The notes beneath the pieces were generated by a model. It did no database searches, was not told where the DNA came from, and worked only from the letters and a program-made list of their open reading frames with translations. The position numbers were made by a program, and so were the translations under genes. 40,000 bases of DNA. It comes from Mesostigma viride (taxonomy: Eukaryota > Streptophyta > Mesostigmatophyceae > Mesostigmatales > Mesostigmataceae). Below, piece by piece: positions 36,844 through 40,000 of this stretch. The DNA is taken from the NCBI GenBank assembly GCA_009746045.1, contig RPFO01000153.1:271842-311841 (forward strand). Direction: 5' to 3'. Positions within the stretch are counted from its first letter, which is position 1, and each line of letters begins with the position of its first letter.

Positions 36844-39787
36844 TCATGCCCGCAGACGCTTGGTCACCGCGGACGTCTCCCTCAGGTCCGCGTTGGCGAG
36901 GATCCAGGGGTGCTCCAGCACGCTCTTGAGGTCGATGCGGCCCGCGGGGTCCTTTTGCAGCAGCTGCTGGGGGGGAGCACCGATCCGTGTCGAGGGAGGA
37001 AGGCAGTTGCACCCGTCAGAAAATGGATGCTCCACAGTCATATCACTTGGATGCGCAACTAGGAGCATATTCCCTCACTGGCGGCCCCCAAAAGTATTGC
37101 CACTTTTCCTTGAAAACACACGTACGGGTCCAGGGTGAGTAAAGGTGTCAGCGCGCATGCAGGTGCATGTATGTGACACATATGTTGAGGCTGATGTGTG
37201 GAGGCTATCTACATGACCATGCTGTTCTTATCTTGCAATCATCACCCTTGGCACTGTTGGCGTTGCTACTTTCAACTGTACCCCCCAGGCACTTTGTTCG
37301 CACAAGAAAAATTCCCAGGCACTCAAAGAAGAAGGGACCTTAGCACCTAGCTGTTAGCGTCACACATAACTTCTAGACATCACTCCTGAGCAAACCCTGC
37401 AAGAACTTTTCGGCTTTCGGATCAGGTCCTTGGGGCCATGCATTTCATACCGTTTGAGAGTATCCCGCCGAAACTCGGCTACTCTAGTATGGAACACCTC
37501 TTCACCTTTTGAATGAGGTCCTTGGCACCGTATGTGCTATTACTTACCTCGAAGACCCCTCAATCAGCCTTGGAAGCAACCCCTCACATTGCGGATGAGG
37601 TCCTTGGCGCCGTACGTGCTATTACTTACCTCGAAGACGCCTCAAACAGCCTTGGAAGCAACCCCTCACCTTGCGGATGAGGTCCTTGGCCCCGTCGCTC
37701 ACGGCCGGGTACTGGGGGAACTTGAGGTCCACTGTGACGATGCGCTTGTACGTCTCGCGGTTCCCCTTGGCCTCAAATGGGGGGGTCCCGAACAGGAACT
37801 CGTACAGCAGCACGCCCAGCGACCACACGTCCACCGTCGCGTCGTGCTCCTTGCCCTCCACTGCGATGCGCATGAGACGGGACGGGCGTGGATAGGTCCA
37901 GCCAGGGTCATTGCACGAGGGAAAGGCCAGGGCAGGTGGGAACGGCGTAGCACAAGGCAGGCGGGAACGGCGTGAGTGTTTAACGGGCATCATGAATGGG
38001 CCGGCAGATGTGGATATGCACTACAGGTTGTACCGCGTGAGGTATGCGTGACAGGTGATGCAGCACAGCCTCGACAGGTACAAGTGCTGTCGTCGACCAT
38101 GCAAGTCCGATAAAGAAGCTGTTACCTGGGACCTGGGTCGTCCACCGGGGTTCCCTATAGACCGGAGTATGGCTGTAACTGGTGCGCTCGGTCATCACAG
38201 GTGGCGTGCATCGCATGGTGCGCTCCCTGGCGCCGCGCCATGTGCCGTCGTGCCATCTGTCACACTACACCAGCTGCACACTCCTTATGACCCTGATACG
38301 CGTGACGCTCTGCCTCATCTGGTGCAGCACCACCCCCTAAACCACGCAAACATACTACTACACGACAAACCACCACATCGCTACTCACCCATCTCGGGGG
38401 GCAGGTAGTCGAGCGTGCCGCACATGGTCTGCCGGCGGCTGTTGGGCGCATGCACGCTCCACCCAAAATCAGCGATCTTGAGCTCACCCTAGTGATGTGG
38501 ATGTGACCAGGGAGCCCATGCAGAACAGATAGGTGGGCAGGGCAAATCGAGCAAGCAGCGTCAGTGGAGCGCAGGCAGCGGGAGGTGCGCATGCACAGGC
38601 AAGTACACACAGCATGTGAGCATGCTAGGAGGCCAAACGGGAGGTTGCCTACTCGGAAACCAAATGGGCAACACAAGGGTGATACTCCCGCACCCTGCAG
38701 CAGCCGTACAGCCAAAACATGGCTCTGCATATGCCCCTGGCACATGGGATGGCCCGGCACACTGTCCACACGTGATCATGCCCCCAGCATGCATGGCACC
38801 CGCCACTGTCCACATGCGCGCACCCCCTGGCCAAATGCTCCTCCCCCTGCCTTTTGCCTCTCCCTTCCTCTGCGCAGACACGGCCCCCCTTTGTCGATGC
38901 AGCACAAAGGCTCCTTGCGTCATCAAAGCCCACGCATCGTCGGTGCCCGCAGGCACGGGAGCACCGGGACCAAAGGAAACCCTGCACAGTTCGGTGTGCC
39001 CTTCCCTCACCTTGAGCCCCAGCAGAAGATTCTCCGGCTTAATGTCGCGGTGGATGACGTGTTTCCTGTGGCAGTGCTGCAGCGCACCGCCCAGCGCGTG
39101 GATGTACTGCAGGCAAGGGAGAAGAGGGAATGGTGGCAGTAACAAGGAGAGGGCAGCAGGGGCAGGCAAAAGGTCACAAAAGGCGCACCGCCCAGTGCGC
39201 GGATGTACTGTACACAGTGGGGGGATGGGGGAGAAGGGTTTAAAGCACACAATGGAGACAGGGAGAGCACCACTACGCAAACGTGTGCAGGCCACACACT
39301 CACAACAGCATCGGTGGAGCATGGCTGATGGGACCACGATGGGACTTGGACAGAATGTCACCCTGCTTCTGCCTGCTTCTCTTGCAGCCCGCTGGATACC
39401 TGCTTTGCAAGGCAATGGTTGGATTGTGAAAATGTTGCTCCAGACTGCTTCCCTCCACCCGCTGAAACTGCCTGTCATGCTTCAATCTGCCCACGCCCCT
39501 CCCTCCCTATGGTGCTCCCTCCTTTCACCTACCTGTTGCCTTTCTCTGTCCATACTAGCGAATAGAAAGAGTCGTTATCTAGGCTTGGGGCCGGGGGCGG
39601 CGCACAGGACCGGGGAAGGATTCTTCATCTGGACAAGCTGGCGTGGGTAGGACAGGGGACACAGCGCGGGCACGCAGGGCAGTGCGCTCACCGTGGCGGA
39701 ACGCTGCTCGGAGAAGAACTTTTTCTTCTGCAGCTCCTTGTACAGCTCGCCGCGCGCCGCGTACTCGAGGATGAGGAACACGCGGTC
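36844..39787 (-). CDS. Aurora-type serine/threonine kinase, 3' part (partial)
   Basis: Five exons join in frame, 603 bases including the stop: 39787-39692, 39106-39011, 38488-38389, 37860-37670 and 36963-36844. All introns have GT-AG ends. In order they encode the hinge ([17 protein letters not shown]), the catalytic loop ([14 protein letters not shown]), the DFG segment with activation loop ([30 protein letters not shown], where the T before MCGT is the phosphorylation site), the middle C-lobe ([20 protein letters not shown]) and the end ([12 protein letters not shown]). ADFGWS, APE replaced by PPE, and RRxTxCGT are Aurora hallmarks. The glycine loop and catalytic Lys must lie beyond the right edge. 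Aurora kinases act at spindles, centrosomes/basal bodies and the cytokinetic apparatus. A, B or plant alpha/beta type cannot be decided without the N-terminus. Confidence 0.93.
37420..37690 (-). repeat. 82-bp tandem array copying an exon end and its donor site
   Basis: The phrase GATGAGGTCCTTGG (plus strand) or a close variant occurs at 37676, 37594, 37512 and 37420, spacings 82, 82 and 92. The first lies in the kinase exon (codons for AKDLIRK) and the others in the intron that follows. Each full unit also carries a consensus GAG|GTAAGT. The copies read AAT|GTGAGG and AAG|GTGAAG where the true donor is AAG|GTGAGG. Confidence 0.85.
39183..39211 (-). repeat. partial exon copy inside an intron
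   Basis: On the minus strand a weak acceptor (GTACAG) is followed by bases encoding YIRALGGA, against YIHALGGA at the start of the true exon (39106). The match then ends. It lies 100 bases upstream of the real exon and has the same frame at its acceptor. Confidence 0.7.
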
Positions 39788-40000
39788 CTGCGGCCAGCGC
39801 AGCGGCGACCGTGACCGTGAAGTTGCGGGTGAGGGGGGCAGAGTGGTGGCGGGATAAGGCTTACGATGGCAAGGCGAGGGCCGCATGGCGAGGGCACCAG
39901 GGCTGGGGTGGCAGGGCGACGGTGGCAGGGCGTGGGCGGCGGGGCGAGGGCAGCAGAACCACAACGGCACGTTGATGGTGACAAGGCGAGGGTTGCGTTG
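39788..40000 (-). other. intron of the kinase gene, to window edge
   Basis: C-rich on the minus strand with repeated GCCCTCGCC/CCTGCCACC phrases, a minisatellite-like composition. No N-lobe motif of the kinase is seen, so the upstream exons are outside the window. Confidence 0.6.

Noticed and set aside
38564-39650. Plus-strand frames of 192 and 344 codons and minus-strand frames of 169 and 305 codons across the kinase gene
   Set aside because: The plus frames are antisense and the long minus frame reads through introns; splice sites and kinase motifs define the exons instead.

Overview
The window is eukaryotic nuclear DNA, most likely from a green alga of the chlorophycean/volvocine kind. 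The evidence is GC-rich genes with GT-AG introns, a plant/algal-type Aurora kinase, a GT29 (sialyltransferase-like) protein with an EGF-like module, and a Penelope-like retroelement with an N-terminal GIY-YIG nuclease, a type known from green algae. The species cannot be named from the sequence alone.

Layout. (1) 1-6100: no convincing gene. It holds an old, diverged segmental duplication (about 130-2185 and 4215-5985) made largely of strand-asymmetric CCACC-type sequence, with a (CCTC)n expansion at 1948-2140, a LINE 3' tail with target-site duplication (TSD) at 362-521, and a 217-bp direct repeat. (2) 6100-10007: low-information sequence with a GTAAC-rich patch, a GC-rich stretch with a weak minus-strand ORF, and a long imperfect hairpin. 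(3) 10008-28715: a recent tandem duplication. The shared 8.3-kb part (10008-18325 and 18810-27124) is almost identical. Each copy carries a decayed LINE ORF1, a decayed LINE reverse transcriptase end, a complete ORF1-only element with exact TSDs, a tRNA-Pro-like fragment, a 5'-truncated ORF1-only insertion with an 11-bp TSD, and an intact minus-strand GT29 gene. Copy 2 has about 1.1 kb (27125-28228) that copy 1 lacks. (4) 28716-32900: an intact 1018-codon Penelope-like ORF with EN, CxC and RT in that order. (5) 32900-36400: nested retroelement fragments, namely a second ORF1-only family on the minus strand with a 14-bp TSD and two LINE 3' ends, one with a TSD inside another ORF1-type fragment. 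(6) 36844 to beyond the right edge: the 3' part of an Aurora kinase gene on the minus strand, five exons in frame. One intron holds an 82-bp tandem array copying the exon end and its donor site; another holds a partial exon copy.

How the parts relate. The host genes visible are the duplicated GT29 gene and the Aurora kinase. Most of the rest is retroelement traffic. Several LINE-type 3' ends of otherwise different sequence share a small CTCC-CAAC-GGAG hairpin followed by a short AT-rich microsatellite tail. This suggests that one reverse transcription machinery recognises them all and mobilises ORF1-only elements in trans. The strongest candidates for something unusual are the permuted Penelope-like element, the ORF1-only elements with clean TSDs, the common hairpin, and the exon-derived array in the Aurora gene.
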